This document shows positions 11,979-23,700 of a DNA stretch of 64,000 nucleotides, piece by piece. A model generated the notes under the pieces. The model ran no database searches. It was not told the origin of the DNA and saw only the letters and a list, made by a program, of their open reading frames with translations. The stretch spans positions 186,001 through 250,000 of the forward strand of contig JAKSZP010014455.1 in the NCBI GenBank assembly GCA_022478985.1. Reading direction: 5' to 3'. The first letter of the stretch is position 1, and the number at the start of each line of letters is the position of its first letter. The position numbers were made by a program, and so were the translations under genes. This DNA is from Massospora cicadina (Eukaryota > Entomophthoromycota > Entomophthoromycetes > Entomophthorales > Entomophthoraceae).

Positions 11979-13251
11979 ATGTATGGGACCAGTTGGGCAA
12001 GCAAAGCAAGAGGAGCAGGCGGAAGGCCCGCGGCCTCTAACGTTCAAAAACGCCCCAGAGAATCTGGCGGAATAGAAAAAAATCTAAAAAAACTGGCGGT
12101 CACAATTTCCCCAGAGATACTCGCGTGGCAAGCATGATGCAACCAGTACATTAACACGCCACATTCCCAGCCACTTTCGTCGGTGGAATTTAGAGTCTGT
12201 GTGTATCTGTTCATCCAAAACGGCCCTATGGGAAAATTTTTTTGAAGATGTACACAAAATTTTTCCAACCGCGGTGTACGTTGCACATCACTCCATGTCG
12301 CACGGTTGGCTGGACCTAGGTTATGAAAGCAAAATAGCAGCAGACGAGGCTGCAGCGGTGCGCATAGTGGTCGACCTCCCTGAAGGGCAACAGGTCATCA
12401 AAACTAAATGCACCAGATGGACAAAATCAAACCAAATTTTCCTCACGTTTGACTTTTTGCCTACTACGGTAAAACGTGATATTTTGGAGCAACACCTGAA
12501 AGATGGTCTCGCCATATATGGCGAAATACAATCTTTTGAAATGCAACATTTCAAGCTGATGTCACACCTGTGCACTGGCAAAGCCATCACAGTTCTGACC
12601 CCAACCGAGGAGATCACAAAGGACCTAACCCAGATCCTGCACTCCACCTTTATTGACATTGCAGGGCACACCACCCACCCATTCCAGGTAACCATGGACA
12701 GTGCGCCCCCCATTTGCACCCACTGTGACGCATTCAGCCATAAGGCGCACGCATGCCCCATCAAAGAGGGCGTCACACTCCAAGAGCACCCCTCGGCAGC
12801 CATGGCCAGCGGAGAGGTGCACTACAAACCAACTGCAAGCACCAAGGAGGCTTTCCCGTGGGGAGCACAAGGCTGCTACCTATTGGTAATGCCCATCTCC
12901 CCGCAGGAGCGGAAGAAGGCCAAGCAGGCCCATAGGACTGCAGCCAAGGAAGCGGCCAAGGCCACCACCACCATCCTACACTCACAACGCCAGGAGGACA
13001 TGGAGACTTTCGCGGCAGAAGCAACTTGGGAATCCATCACCCAATCAGATTGGGAGGCCCATGCTGAACAGGCCACTCAATCTGATGATCTGATGGGAGA
13101 TTTGATCTCACCCAATCGCTGTACCCAAGCCCAAGTTGAAACCGACTTGAGACCTATCCCAACCAAAAAATTTTTTTTGCCCCACTTGATGGTGCACCAA
13201 ACTTATCCACACCGCAAAAAAATCGTCCGACGTCAGGAAAACAAAAAGTGA
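11979..13251 (+). pseudogene. LINE A ORF1, RNA-binding CCHC protein (few lesions)
   Basis: The ATG at 11979 starts a frame that aligns with copy B. A TGA near 12135 and a small indel near 12215 break it, after which 12199-13251 is open for 350 codons. The middle part (about 12400-12660) is a beta/alpha domain of the kind that precedes the knuckle in ORF1 proteins, and CTHCDAFSHKAHAC (12715-12756) is a C-x2-C-x4-H-x4-C zinc knuckle. The tail is Ala/Lys-rich. ORF1 proteins coat LINE RNA. A homopolymer A6T8 run near 13170 probably shifts the frame; copy B has A6T7 and continues further, up to the ORF2 start. Confidence 0.85.
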
Positions 13252-13396
13252 AGGCCAAAGCTAATGTGACTCTTTCCGCAAAAATTAACAAAAACCCTGA
13301 TAGCATTGCTGCTAATACTCACGCTGCTGTGAAAGCCTGTGGGGACCTGGAAGAGGCTGGTGGGCCTGGGGGCCCACCCCTTGCACCCAAGGTGCA

Positions 13397-16300
13397 ATGG
13401 GGGAAACCTTCACTCTAGGGATGCTGAATATTGCCAGACTCAAGGCCTCCCTGTCCCAGGCTAGGAAACTAAGTTTTTACAAAACAATTTACCCGTGGAT
13501 ATCCTGGCCATCCAGGAGTCCCACTGTCCATGAGGTTCTGAGGAAGCTTGGAAAACAATGCTCCTACCATCCCTATCCTTTGGTCGAAGCACTGTGGGGT
13601 GCTAATTTAGAAAAACAATTTTTTCAAATTTACATCTTCAACAACATTCCTAAATGGCCGAGTGCTTGTTGTCACCTTCTCATGGGCTGATGTTGCACAC
13701 ACAATCATCAACATTTACGCCCCAAAAGGTGCACATGAGCGTCAGGAATTTTTCTCATCAGTCAAATCCCTCCCGCTACCCCCCAATTCTTTCCTAATTG
13801 GTGACATGAACTGTTGGCTAACCTCACCAGCGGACTGGTGGCCACTTTCACCCCACGCCCTACAGGGTCACGTAGAACTACGCGTTCTAAAAGCCACCCT
13901 TGGGTTAATGGATGCGCTGCCATGACATGCCCCACTGCTCGAAAACATGACGCGTCCCCACATCCACAACGGCCAATTAAGGTCCATGACCCTCATCAAC
14001 ATTATTCTAGCGCTGTCGAAATTCCAACCCCACATCTCCCACTTCAAAACAACAAAAATGGAATTCTCTGACCACCGACTGGTCGCGATAACATACCACT
14101 TACCCATCACAGTTGCAAAGGCCCCACATTGGTGCAAAATCCACCCCCCAGAGCTTGCGTCGCCAGGATTTTCCACATGGGTGGAAGAGGCAACTTTGGC
14201 AAAATCGTTTGTTGCACCATTTTGCACGGACCCCATTTCCACATGGGCAACTTTCAAAGAAGACACCATCCGCCACTATCGCCATCTCTCATCCAGACGC
14301 TCACGAGCCACATCAGCAGTTATATCGCGCGCACTGGCGGAATTGGCCCACTTGGAGTCCAACATTCCAGCCTCAGGATATAGCCCTGCATGGGGCCAGA
14401 AGTGGGCGGAGGCAGCTGCCCACCTCAACGCACTTGAAAGGCAACACAAACATAGGGTTTGTGTCCAATACAGGGCCACATGCATCACTAAAGGCGACAA
14501 GTGCACCACATACTTCTTCAAAAAAAATTTTGCACCACGCCAGAGCGTGGCCTGCATACAGGTGCAAAGATTGGATAATTCTATTGTGGACACACCGGCC
14601 AAAGTGGCAATCGAAACGCAAAGATATTACTCCAAGTTATACCGAGCTGAACCAATTCAGCTGGCCAAAATGGCAGAATTTCTTGACTGAGCTCATATCC
14701 GCACCATTTTCTGATACCCAAAAATAATGAATTTAATTACTCCAAACGAATTATGGACTACCATTCGCGGTGCACCAAACCGAAAATGCCCAGGCCCAGA
14801 TGGCATTCCATATGAGTTCTACAAAAATATTTTAAATATATATCCCCATTGCTGCTAGCCTCACTCAACCAAAGCCTGTTGGAAACGCGCCTCCTACCAG
14901 GAGGACATGAGGCCTTTACGGTCACACTCTTCAAGAAAGGGGATAGGCTAGACTTAGCCAACTGGCGCCCCATTTCTCTAACAAACACAGACACCAAAAT
15001 TTTAACCAAAATCATGGCTAACAGTTTAGGGACTGTAGCATCTGCCACCATCTCCCCAGAACAATTCGGTTTCATCCCCAGAAGGTCGATTTGGGATAAC
15101 GTGCACTCTGTGGCCAATGTATGTCAGTCCACGGCCTCTGGGGCACTTGTATTCTTGGACCAACAAAAGGCCTATGATAGAGTAAACTGGGAATACCTTA
15201 GGGCCTGCCTCCAACAATTCCGCCTACCTCCCCGCTTCATTAACTGGGTGATGCTGCTCACAGAATCTGCAACAATGACAGTACGTAGCCCTGGCTTCCT
15301 AACGGAAGTAGTCCATCCTCAAAGGGGCCTGCGACAAGGGGACCCCCTCAGCCCACTCTTATACAACTTCAGCCTTGACCCACTACTGCGAAATGTGAAT
15401 GCCCAACTCACTGGGGTCCATGTGCCAGGCCAAACCCCAGTCAAGATGATGGCATTTGCAGATGATTGCGTGGTGGGGGTGTCTAATAACAAAGATGCAC
15501 GCGCGCTTGAAGCCCTCATCCAGGAATATTCCCGGGTAAGCAACGTGGCACTGAACGCCTCCAAAACCGAAATCATCCTCCTTGGTCAGTTTCAGAACTG
15601 CTGGGCCCCAGCAAGTAGTTCCCAACCCGGCCCATCTGCTCGCCCACATCCACGCCTTACTAACTCAAAACACACCGCTCCACTGGTGCTCCCCTTTGTG
15701 CCACGACCTACCATAGGACTGGTACGTCATCTGGGCGTGTGGATGGAGGCAGGCGGATACGCGTCAGCAGTAATTAAGTGCCATATACTGGACAACGTGA
15801 CGAAGCGAATCGCCTCTCTCAGAGCCCACCCTACTACCCTCACTGGCAGGGTTGTTCTTGCCAACTCTATGCTCCTATCCAAAGTCTGGTTCGGAGCCCA
15901 CACCATCCCCTTCTCCCCAAGCTTCTTCAAATCCCTGTATGCTTTGCTACAAGGTTGGATATGGTCAGGCCGCCCTCCACCAGTACGGCTAGAGGTCATG
16001 TTTGGCCCTCATCATCATGGTGGCATGGGCCTAATTGACTTCAAAGCCCATGCTGCCAAGATCCTGGGCACCTGGATTGCGGCCGTCACTGCTCCTACAC
16101 TCCCATCCCAACACTGGTCCCACGCGGCCCACTCCAACTTCTCCCGAGCCTTGGGCCTCAACAATCCATCAAACCCCCACTCCCTGATGAATTACCTCGC
16201 ATCACACACATTGGCCACAGGTCCTCTCGGGACCAAAACCCACTACAAACGAATCCTACTCTCCATGCGAAGCGCAGAGTGGAGAATTCGTATTAGTGGA

Positions 16301-16981
16301 CATACAACCTGAAGAGGCCGCTCCTCTCCTCAGTTCACACAAGAGGTACAGGGGCTACCCATCCATGATGGCGTGATCCCCATTCGACCCCAAGTCCTAT
16401 CCAGGGTGGACTACCTGAACATGATGGACATCCCTTATTCCACTGAGACCCAAAAGACTATCTGGAAATATGCACACCATCCTCTGTTGCAGCCTCAAGT
16501 CCGCTCTCATGTGTGGCGCTGCCTGAGGTGGGTGTATTGTACAGCTGAGCGCTCTAATGCTTTACAATCATCCTGTGTCGTGTGTGGCCAGTATGGAACG
16601 CTGTTTCACCGCCTGGAGAAGTGCCCCACCTCTAAAGTAATATGGCGCGAAGTCCAACGTCTGCTAGGCCAGGATCAAACACATCCCTTCAGTCTGTCAA
16701 GAGATATGTTTGCTTCATCAATGTCCTCCCCCACCCACCCTCCCTCCGTGCTCTGGTTGTTGCAATCGCCATGTGGACTATCCACACGATTGTCTTGGAT
16801 GCCATCGCTGGATCCATCCCCACCCTCCCTGAAGCTGTCCACAGATTCCGGTCTCATTTGGTGGATCACTTTCAAGCATGGATGTTTGGATATCTCCCAC
16901 CGCGTTGCTGACAGCTGGTCTCCTCCTGGTTCCCAGTCTGGTTCATCAAATCAGACCCCTACCTCCACACGTGCTCAATAG
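13397..16981 (+). pseudogene. LINE A ORF2: endonuclease, reverse transcriptase, C-terminal zinc finger
   Basis: ATG 13397 begins the APE-type endonuclease. MLNIARL is its first strand, then NIYAPKG (about 13710), IGDMNCW (about 13800) and FSDHRL near 14070 (the SDH box). Frame breaks lie near 13490-13660 and a TGA at about 13923. RT occupies roughly 14750-15700, including NWRPISLTNTD, FIPRRSIWDN, DQQKAYDRVNW, QGDPLSPLLYN and FADD (15455-15466). RT plus downstream is open without stops from 14849 to 16312 (487 codons). The C-terminus has CVVCGQYGTLFHRLEKC (16574-16624). ORF2 nicks target DNA and primes cDNA synthesis there. Confidence 0.9.
14849..16312 (+). CDS. Uninterrupted RT segment of LINE A ORF2
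   Basis: This is the longest open frame in the window (487 codons), covering the whole palm and thumb of the RT with an intact FADD active site. It is only part of ORF2: the true start is upstream at 13397, and the next in-frame stop (TGA at 16310) separates it from the C-terminal segment 16373-16981. In copy B the equivalent codon is CGA (Arg), so this stop is a single CpG-type change. Confidence 0.85.
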   Translation: MLLASLNQSLLETRLLPGGHEAFTVTLFKKGDRLDLANWRPISLTNTDTKILTKIMANSLGTVASATISPEQFGFIPRRSIWDNVHSVANVCQSTASGALVFLDQQKAYDRVNWEYLRACLQQFRLPPRFINWVMLLTESATMTVRSPGFLTEVVHPQRGLRQGDPLSPLLYNFSLDPLLRNVNAQLTGVHVPGQTPVKMMAFADDCVVGVSNNKDARALEALIQEYSRVSNVALNASKTEIILLGQFQNCWAPASSSQPGPSARPHPRLTNSKHTAPLVLPFVPRPTIGLVRHLGVWMEAGGYASAVIKCHILDNVTKRIASLRAHPTTLTGRVVLANSMLLSKVWFGAHTIPFSPSFFKSLYALLQGWIWSGRPPPVRLEVMFGPHHHGGMGLIDFKAHAAKILGTWIAAVTAPTLPSQHWSHAAHSNFSRALGLNNPSNPHSLMNYLASHTLATGPLGTKTHYKRILLSMRSAEWRIRISGHTT

Positions 16982-17185
16982 TGGCTACGTCCCCTACACA
17001 CGTTCCCTCCCCTTCCCATAAGTGGCGTTCCCGCTGGCAACAAGAGATAGCATCGCTTCTCTGGGGTGCCTCCCCTGGTACTAAGTTTTGTCTCGTCTGA
17101 GTCATATTTGGAAGTGTCCATCCCATGGTTGGCCTTCCCCATAATAAAAATCACAATAAATCTCAAATAACATGCTTAAAATAAA

Positions 17186-17203
17186 CCATCTAGTACTAAA
17201 AAA
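17186..17203 (+). mobile_element. Micro-insertion beside LINE A, with imperfect duplication
   Basis: CCATCTAGTACTAAAAAA follows the right target duplication of LINE A and is itself followed by ATGCTTTAAATAAAA (17204-17218), a third copy of the same target. So the same genomic site appears to have been used twice, once by LINE A and once by the micro-insert. Confidence 0.6.
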
Positions 17204-17218
17204 ATGCTTTAAATAAAA

Positions 17219-18374
17219 TCATATGTATATATACTTTGCAAAGCATGCTATTCTATCAATAATTAGTTCTAAAACGGTGGAAACCTGTATTTCATTATTT
17301 TCTGGTTTATAAACTTAAAAAGTATTTAGATATCTATTACTAAAGTTAAACAACTCACTTCAGTCTTCTTAATTCTACAACACTTAGAATATACCAATCT
17401 ATTACCAGAAACTGAAACTATGTTTTTAAAAGAATTTAGATGTTCAAAACAGACTATCATTATGATGATTTATTGAATTATAAACTGTTTTGTCACGCTC
17501 CAGCTACATTTCATATAAAGGCGCAGTTATAAAATAGGTTGCTGTCAGTTTATTTAAAGTTTGGTTACTATCTATATCTATTTTTAGCATAAAGGTTTGA
17601 AAAACACCTTATTTTAATTGGTTATATCATCAAAAGCATTTTAGGGGTTTGTCTAAAGTATTTTAGTACAGAAATAATTAAAATCTATTGATGAAATTAA
17701 AACTTTTAGATATTAAAAATTTAAGCTTTCTCTCAGTTTTTTAGTACTAGATGGTCCCTCCTCAAGGGGAAGCTTTATCTAAGTTTTAGCACCACAAAAC
17801 ATTACCAAGAGGGATTCATTTATGTAAATAATTTGAAGTATGCGTAGTAACTAAATACATAAAATGTTATGAGATTTAAACCTATAAACCTATTGTCATC
17901 AATTCGCTTAATAGATGAGCCACATGATTATTTTAGGATTATTGGTACCTTTGATAGTAAGAAAATCATATATCCTTATATACATTTGCCATTTTTCCTC
18001 TTGAATAACATAGACACTGTGATCATCATAGTTCAACATATTACTTCTTATTTATATACTGTAGATTAGGATAAAGCTTATTAATTAAATATTTTAATAC
18101 AAGCTATAGCCTTAGTACAGTAGCCCTGAAGTATGTTGTATGATGTTGGTCTATATCTACTAATATTTAATACTCAAACTTCAAGAAAATTTTACTTTGA
18201 GATAACTCAATAATATGATAAATAGCATTGCCCTATATTATAGAATAGAAGTTATAATCAATTGTGATTTACTTAATTAAAATTTATACCTCAAAAAACA
18301 ATATTAGACTTTATAATTTTTAGTTCAAGTATTATGTACTAGGATGTTCTTACTGAGATTTTCACGTTTCATTG
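17219..18374. other. AT-rich stretch without gene
   Basis: No coding motifs were found. It contains an inverted copy of the micro-insert sequence at 17737-17758. This is probably the old host or repeat sequence into which LINE A and LINE-X inserted. Confidence 0.5.
17737..17758 (-). mobile_element. Micro-insertion sequence, minus orientation
   Basis: The reverse complement reads GGGACCATCTAGTACT followed by six A. It is identical to the 3' end of LINE3. I could not see a convincing flanking duplication here. Confidence 0.5.
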
Positions 18375-18659
18375 ATATCAAAATAAGTATCTCTTTCCGC
18401 TTGGAGTAACCTTCAAGCGAATTTAATTGAAATAAAAGTAAAAAGGCGCCTGCTAGCCTACGCCAACCTCCCCGCTCACTCCCTGATGACCTTGGATTCT
18501 CCGCCAGCTGCTCCAGTGTGGGGCATCGGCAAAACCCACCCAGCATGTCCATCTGAAGGGAAAACGTGCTTGTACTGGCTCAGCCAGTCCCCCTAAACTT
18601 TAGGTCAGTTCATCCCACCCAAGGATCACAACATCCACCTTGCATGTGACCAGGCCATG

Positions 18660-19335
18660 CCTTGCAGTACACTCATTTTCCCCTGCTCCCAGCTGCATTT
18701 TAGCCTTCAGATCAAATATGGGAAGTTTTTCCCATACAAAGAGTAAGCCATAATTAACATGGCCCAGGCAGTGATGTTGCCATCCAGATTTATTGATTTC
18801 CAACTCTATAAGGGGCAATTTGATCTAGACATTAAATGTGAAGCTGATGCCGCCACTGCGGCCACTGTATCCCTAGTTTTCCAGGGCACCCTTATCCCCA
18901 CAACATGCACCCAGCTCCCCACTGACATCACTATGGTGTTCAGTTTGTGGGGTTGCCCACTCACCTTCCCCCTGCAGTGCTCCATCAGGAGCTGATAGAA
19001 GGCTTGGCTTTGTACAGCTCCACCCCCATCCTTCAGTTTATGGTCCCCAATGGGGACACTCGTCTCACTGGGCCTCAGGCATTCACCATGATTAGCTCAA
19101 ATTACAACAAAATTGCTTTGTTGATTCCCCCACACCATCATTCCCTCTGCCCCTAACCCATTCTGGGACCATGTTGAGGGCAGGTGGACTATCTGTTCAT
19201 CCTACTTTGAGTTGGATCACTCAAAACATAAATGCCCCATTTTGCTGCATCCACTGGACCTGCTTTGTCACCATCTAGTTCCCACTTGACCCAACACCCC
19301 CAGCCTTTTCCAGTTTAGGTACAATCCTTCCCCCT
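18660..19335 (+). pseudogene. LINE-X ORF1 remnant
   Basis: Frames at 18759-18995 and 18947-19156 encode a domain resembling ORF1 of LINE A in position and composition (for example FQGTLIPTTCTQLPTDITMVFSL, then HQELIEGLALYSS). The knuckle follows at 19194-19235, CSSYFELDHSKHKC. It has the same length as C-x2-C-x4-H-x4-C but with the second Cys changed to Tyr by a G-to-A change. Frameshifts are at about 18960. Confidence 0.65.
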
Positions 19336-19674
19336 CCCCCAAAGCCTGCTACCACTACGGAGCTAGCAACGGCCTAACAACCTCCTCATCATTCCAGTGT
19401 CAACTGCATGTCCATAGCCAATCAGGAAATGTCTTGGACAACAGTTCAGCTCCACCTTATCCTTCAAACACCAGCCACAACCCAACATTAAAATGACCCC
19501 AATTTTCCTCTTGACTTTAATCCCTGGACTTCATTAGATGAAACTGATAAAATGGGCAATGTTATTGCAGAATGAGAAATCCAAATCAAAGAATCTATCC
19601 AGGAACAGCACCCCATACAGAGCCCTGAAACTTTCTCTTTATGCTAAGCATCATTTTCAAAAATCAATTCAGCC

Positions 19675-22600
19675 TTGAAATTTAGCTCCACTAAAGAGAT
19701 TTACAAAAAAACTATTAGCAAATATGGCAGGAAACCCCGCAAAAGAACCCGCAGGCTCGGCCAAACGAGCCAGCACCACCCCCAAATGAAGCAACCCTCA
19801 GTTACCCACCTCAGGGTCAACCAGAATCACCCGCTCTCAAGCAGCGGCCGTAAAGCAGGCACCATCCCCCAACCTGGAGCTACTTCAACTAGCGCCAGTT
19901 CACCTGATCGCACTTCTGCAACCTGCACGCCCAACAGCTCTGTGTGCGCTGCCTCCCACCAACCCGCTGGGCCCTCTCCAACCAAGGAGGCCACCCACGC
20001 TGTTTTAATGGCGTCTACTCAGTTGAATGCAACTCAGCCCATCCAGGCATTCACCTCCCCCATTGTGTCAGCTAATTCAGCCCCATCTATTATTGCTGAC
20101 GCCATGTTTCTGGCTCCCCCCATGAGGGGCGATACCCAGCTACCTGGCCCCCAAACCCTCGGATGTAAGGTTGGATTAGCCGCACATTCTGGTTCACTAA
20201 GCACCAAATTGGGACAATCTACTCTTCCCAATGGGGATTCAAATGGTTCGGATTTTGGAACTTCACACCAGTTCCAAAATCACCCGTCTCATTTAAACCC
20301 CATAATTGGCACTTCTCAAGTCGGCACCTTATCTCCATATGCTGAAAACGACCAATTCACCAATCAGCCAGTGAGTTTTGCCCACAAAATCACAGCAAAT
20401 ACTCAGGCTGAATTTACCCAAATAGATTGGGATGATGATGAAACATCGCCCTCCTCCCAATTGGCTGGAGTTAATTCCAATCTGGATGGGCCTCCCCAAT
20501 TTAGCGAGGCCCAACAATCACCTGTCCCCCATACCCTCAGATGTAAGGTTGGATTAGCTGCACATTCTGATTCACTAAGCACCAAATATGAACAATCTAC
20601 TCTTCCCAATGGATATTCAAATGTTCGGATTTTGAAACTTCACACCAGTTCCAATCTCACCCGTCCCATTTAAACCCCGTAATTGGCACTTCTCAAGTCG
20701 GCACTTTATCTCCATATGCTGGAAACGACCAATTCACCAATCAGCCAGTGAATTTTGCCCACGAAATCACAGCAAATACTCAGGCTGAATTTACCCAAAT
20801 AAATTGGGATGGTGATGAAACATCGCCCTCCTCCCAATTGGCTGGAGTTAATTCCAATCTGGATGGGCCTACCCAATTTAGCGAGGCCCAACAATTACCT
20901 GGCCCTCAAACCCTTAAATGTAAGGTCGGATTAGCTGCACATTCTGGTTCACTAAGCACCAAATTGGGACAATCTACTCTTCCCAATGGGGATTCAAATG
21001 GTTCGGATTTTGGAACTTCACACCATTTCCAATCTCACCCATCCCATTTAAACCCCATAATTGGCACTTCTCAAGTCGGCACTTTATCTCCATATGCTGA
21101 AAACGACCAATTCACCAATCAGCCAGTGAGTTTTGCCCACAAAATCACAGCAAATAATCGGGCTGAATATACTCAAATAGATTGTAATGTTGATGAAACA
21201 TCGCCCTCCTCCCAATTGGCTGATGTTAATTCCAATCTGGATGGGCCTCCCCAATTTAGCGAGGCCCAACAATCCGCCCCTCAATTTAATATGACACCAG
21301 CAACTGCTGTAACATTCCAGCAATAGGGGAACTCTGCAAACTTGTCCAAACCACCAGCTCACATTCAACCCACAGTTGCAGCCCAAAGCAAACACAAACG
21401 TACCAAAGGAGCCACTGGGGCGTTGCAAAAACCTCTGGCACCAACGCTACCCAAAGCTGATCCCCATGAAGTGGCGTTTATTGCTGATGTTAAGAATAAA
21501 TGGGCCGAAACTAGAGCGCAAAAAGCTCTACCTCGCTCAACCCTCTCCCACGCAATTTTCCTTTATTATGGGCATAACCCTGTTGAATTCTATATGGAGG
21601 ATTACTTCTAATACTTTGCAGCGATTGCGGAGAATTCCCAATTAACACCAACATCCATGAATCAGTGGAGGGCTACTACATCAATGTGGGCTTCACTAAA
21701 GCTGCCCTTGCTGACCATGCTGCCACCCTCCAGGTCATTATTCCACGTGGATTTCTTCGCATCTCCTGCACAAGCTCTCACCTGAAGAAAAATTCATGGG
21801 TTACTTTTTCCAACCTAACAACGACTGTTGATCCTGAGTCTCTTAAAATGGCGCTCCATCGTGGTTTAATGGAGTTTGGATCTGTTCTTTCAGTGGACTT
21901 TAGCGTCCCCTCTTACTATGCTCCCACTCAAAGAACTCACACTGCTAGGGCGTCGTTCATCTCCTCCCCCACTTTATCCCGCAACATTTAGGTTATTCCT
22001 CGTGTGGCAGTAGTTGGTGCATGCCCTAAGATCTTTTTTGTCGACCCTGATCAGGCGCGCCCCCGGTGTTCATGGTGTAACGCCCTTGGACACCTGTATA
22101 GTGGCTGCACAGCTCGAAAACAAGCCCTCTTAGCTCCCCACCCAGGGGCCTAAACCAGGCCAAAAACGATCCCACGTGGCCGCAGCAGCAATTCCACAAC
22201 CCACACAATGGGTTCCCGTTCAAGACCTGTCCCCTGAGGCCTTACACCTAGCAGTTGAAACAACTAACCCCACTATTGGTATGGGATACCTTCGCGCTCA
22301 TGCCCCCTTCCAGTGGCACCCCCTCCAATCTCCCAGAGTCAACTCCCTCTCTCACCAAGCGCAAGGCATCTCCCACAGGGCGCCCCTCATCAGCCACGCC
22401 CACTCAGGGCTCCGCGGCACCCCACCAACCTCCACCAGCGATTTATCGCATCAACCCTCAGCTCCCAATTGAGCTATGCCCACCAGCATGGACTGGCAAC
22501 CCGCGGCCTGCGGTAGAAGTGCCACCTCAAAGAGTCCTACCCCAACCCCACAGTCCATTTTGCGCGGCTCCTTTGCAGTGTTGGAGGAAGTGAATATGGA

Positions 22601-22859
22601 TTCAGACTCATCAAATGGGGACATCGCGGAGGTCGCCATTGAGCACCCTCAGGTCCTTCCCCTGCAATGGAGCGGGGGCGGCATCCTAGGCTGGCTTACT
22701 GGGTCCTCCGCCCCCCCACCCTCTCCTTCCCCTCAGAACCCTCGACGCTCCTCACGGATTGCAGCTAATAGTCAAGCTAAAGGACTCAAAACTAGCCGCC
22801 TCACAGCAGCAGGTTTAAGCGCTGGAAACCCCCCAGGACATGGAGGGGAACAGCTATGA
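19675..22859 (+). pseudogene. LINE3 ORF1 (broken)
   Basis: The first frame opens at 19675 with a Ser/Thr/Pro-rich N-terminus. Three 126-residue tandem repeats follow (20135-21270), then a domain at 21665-21990 and the knuckle CSWCNALGHLYSGC (about 22070-22110, C-x2-C-x4-H-x4-C). A Pro/Ser-rich region leads to a C-terminal stretch ending at TGA 22857. Lesions include a 1-nt deletion in repeat 2 near 20625, a TAG at about 21324, and frame breaks near 21611-21665 and 21990. The RNA-coating role is inferred from LINE ORF1 proteins in general. Confidence 0.75.
20135..21270 (+). repeat. Three tandem 378-bp coding repeats in LINE3 ORF1
   Basis: The marker ATGTAAGGTTGGATTAGC or close variants recurs at about 20163, 20541 and 20918, a spacing of 378 and 377 bp. 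378 is divisible by 3, so each unit adds 126 residues in frame. Each unit contains KVGLAAHSGSLSTK, then GTSQVGTLSPYAEND, then DETSPSSQLAGVNSNLDG or close variants. The second copy lost one base near 20625. Confidence 0.9.
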
Positions 22860-23660
22860 GTCCCCACGGCAGCACCCTGACCCTGAAATACATCAACGCA
22901 AATGGGTTGCGGGACTTTAAGTGGAGAGCCCGCCTCCTCCACAACTTCAGGTCAGCACAAATTGACATCGCTGCTGTCCAGGAGCCCCAAATCCTCCCCC
23001 ACGAGCAATCTTCATGGAATGAACAGTTTGGAGGCAACTCCTTCTGGACAAACCATGCCGCCCTTATTGTTTTGAATCCCCAGGTTAAAACCCATTCTTT
23101 TTCACGATATCTAGGTGGCCGCCACATACTGGCCAAACTCACCACTCCTGACTTCTCTTTCTTCGCTGCAAGCATCTACCTGCCTAATGCAGGTCAGGAG
23201 CAAAACTGGCTCTTGGAAGAGCTCGTCTAACTCAATCTTCCACGGAATACAGTCCTCTTGGGAGATTTCAACACAACCATAAGTCGCGTCTGTGACTCTT
23301 ACCCCCTGCAGCAAAGGAACGCCCTGGATCAAGTCACCTCCAGGATTTCCTTCGCCTATGTGGCTTTATAGATGCGCTTCCATCCTCCGCGTCTGGCCTA
23401 GGTTGCATGACTAGGATCCAGTATGATGGAGGAGCTTTCCAGTCAGCGTCACGCATAGATATGGCACTGATTAGCCCCCTGCTAATTGGCCGCGTCTCCT
23501 CTCCCATCTCTAGTGACAACCATCTGAGTGATCACAGGTCACTCACCGTTCTCCTCACCACCACGCTTAGACCGTCGCGTAGGTTCTGGCCTAGGGTTGC
23601 CCCAGCTCTTCTCAACAACCCCTTCACTAAGGAGAAGCTGTCTATGACCATCTAGTAGAC
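22856..23660 (+). pseudogene. LINE3 ORF2 start: APE-type endonuclease
   Basis: ATG 22856 overlaps the ORF1 stop as ATGA. The protein begins with LKYINANGLRD, AVQEPQ (catalytic Glu region, about 22975), ASIYLPNAG and LLGDFN (about 23265), followed in a shifted frame by RIDMALIS and LSDHRSL (about 23450-23545), the SDH box. One stop (TAA 23228) and frameshifts separate the parts. The endonuclease nicks target DNA to prime reverse transcription. Confidence 0.85.
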
Positions 23661-23700
23661 TCTCACCTCCCCCACCCCACCTGCTTGACCACAAGGCTAT

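Larger units (their letters stand above)
11886..17171 (+). mobile_element. LINE copy A (non-LTR retrotransposon), near full length
   Basis: It is 5286 bp with ORF1 (CCHC protein) and ORF2 (endonuclease, RT, C-terminal CCHC). It starts at ACTTTTCTTTCTCGTTGC, the same start as copy B at 53.9 kb, so both ends are defined by comparison. The 3' end is GTCCATCCCATGGTTGGCC (17116-17134) followed by AATAAA-rich sequence. The 14-bp duplication ATGCTTAAAATAAA flanks it (11872-11885, 17172-17185). Only a few stops and frameshifts are present, so it is fairly young. Confidence 0.93.
11872..17185. repeat. Target-site duplication of LINE copy A
   Basis: ATGCTTAAAATAAA occurs identically at 11872-11885 and 17172-17185. 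A third, slightly different copy (ATGCTTTAAATAAA) at 17204-17217 follows a micro-insertion. Confidence 0.9.

Noticed and set aside
12321..13076. Several long open frames opposite to LINE A ORF1 (for example 160 codons at 12321-12803)
   Set aside because: They are shadows of the GC-rich ORF1 frame; composition is Cys/Trp/Ser-rich without motifs, and copy B does not preserve them as genes.
10242..17758. Micro-insert copies at 10242 (+) and 17737 (-) read as terminal inverted repeats of a 7.5-kb DNA transposon
   Set aside because: Each is asymmetric with a poly(A) end; the left copy has its own duplication, other copies occur singly in both orientations, and no transposase lies between apart from LINE A with its own ends.
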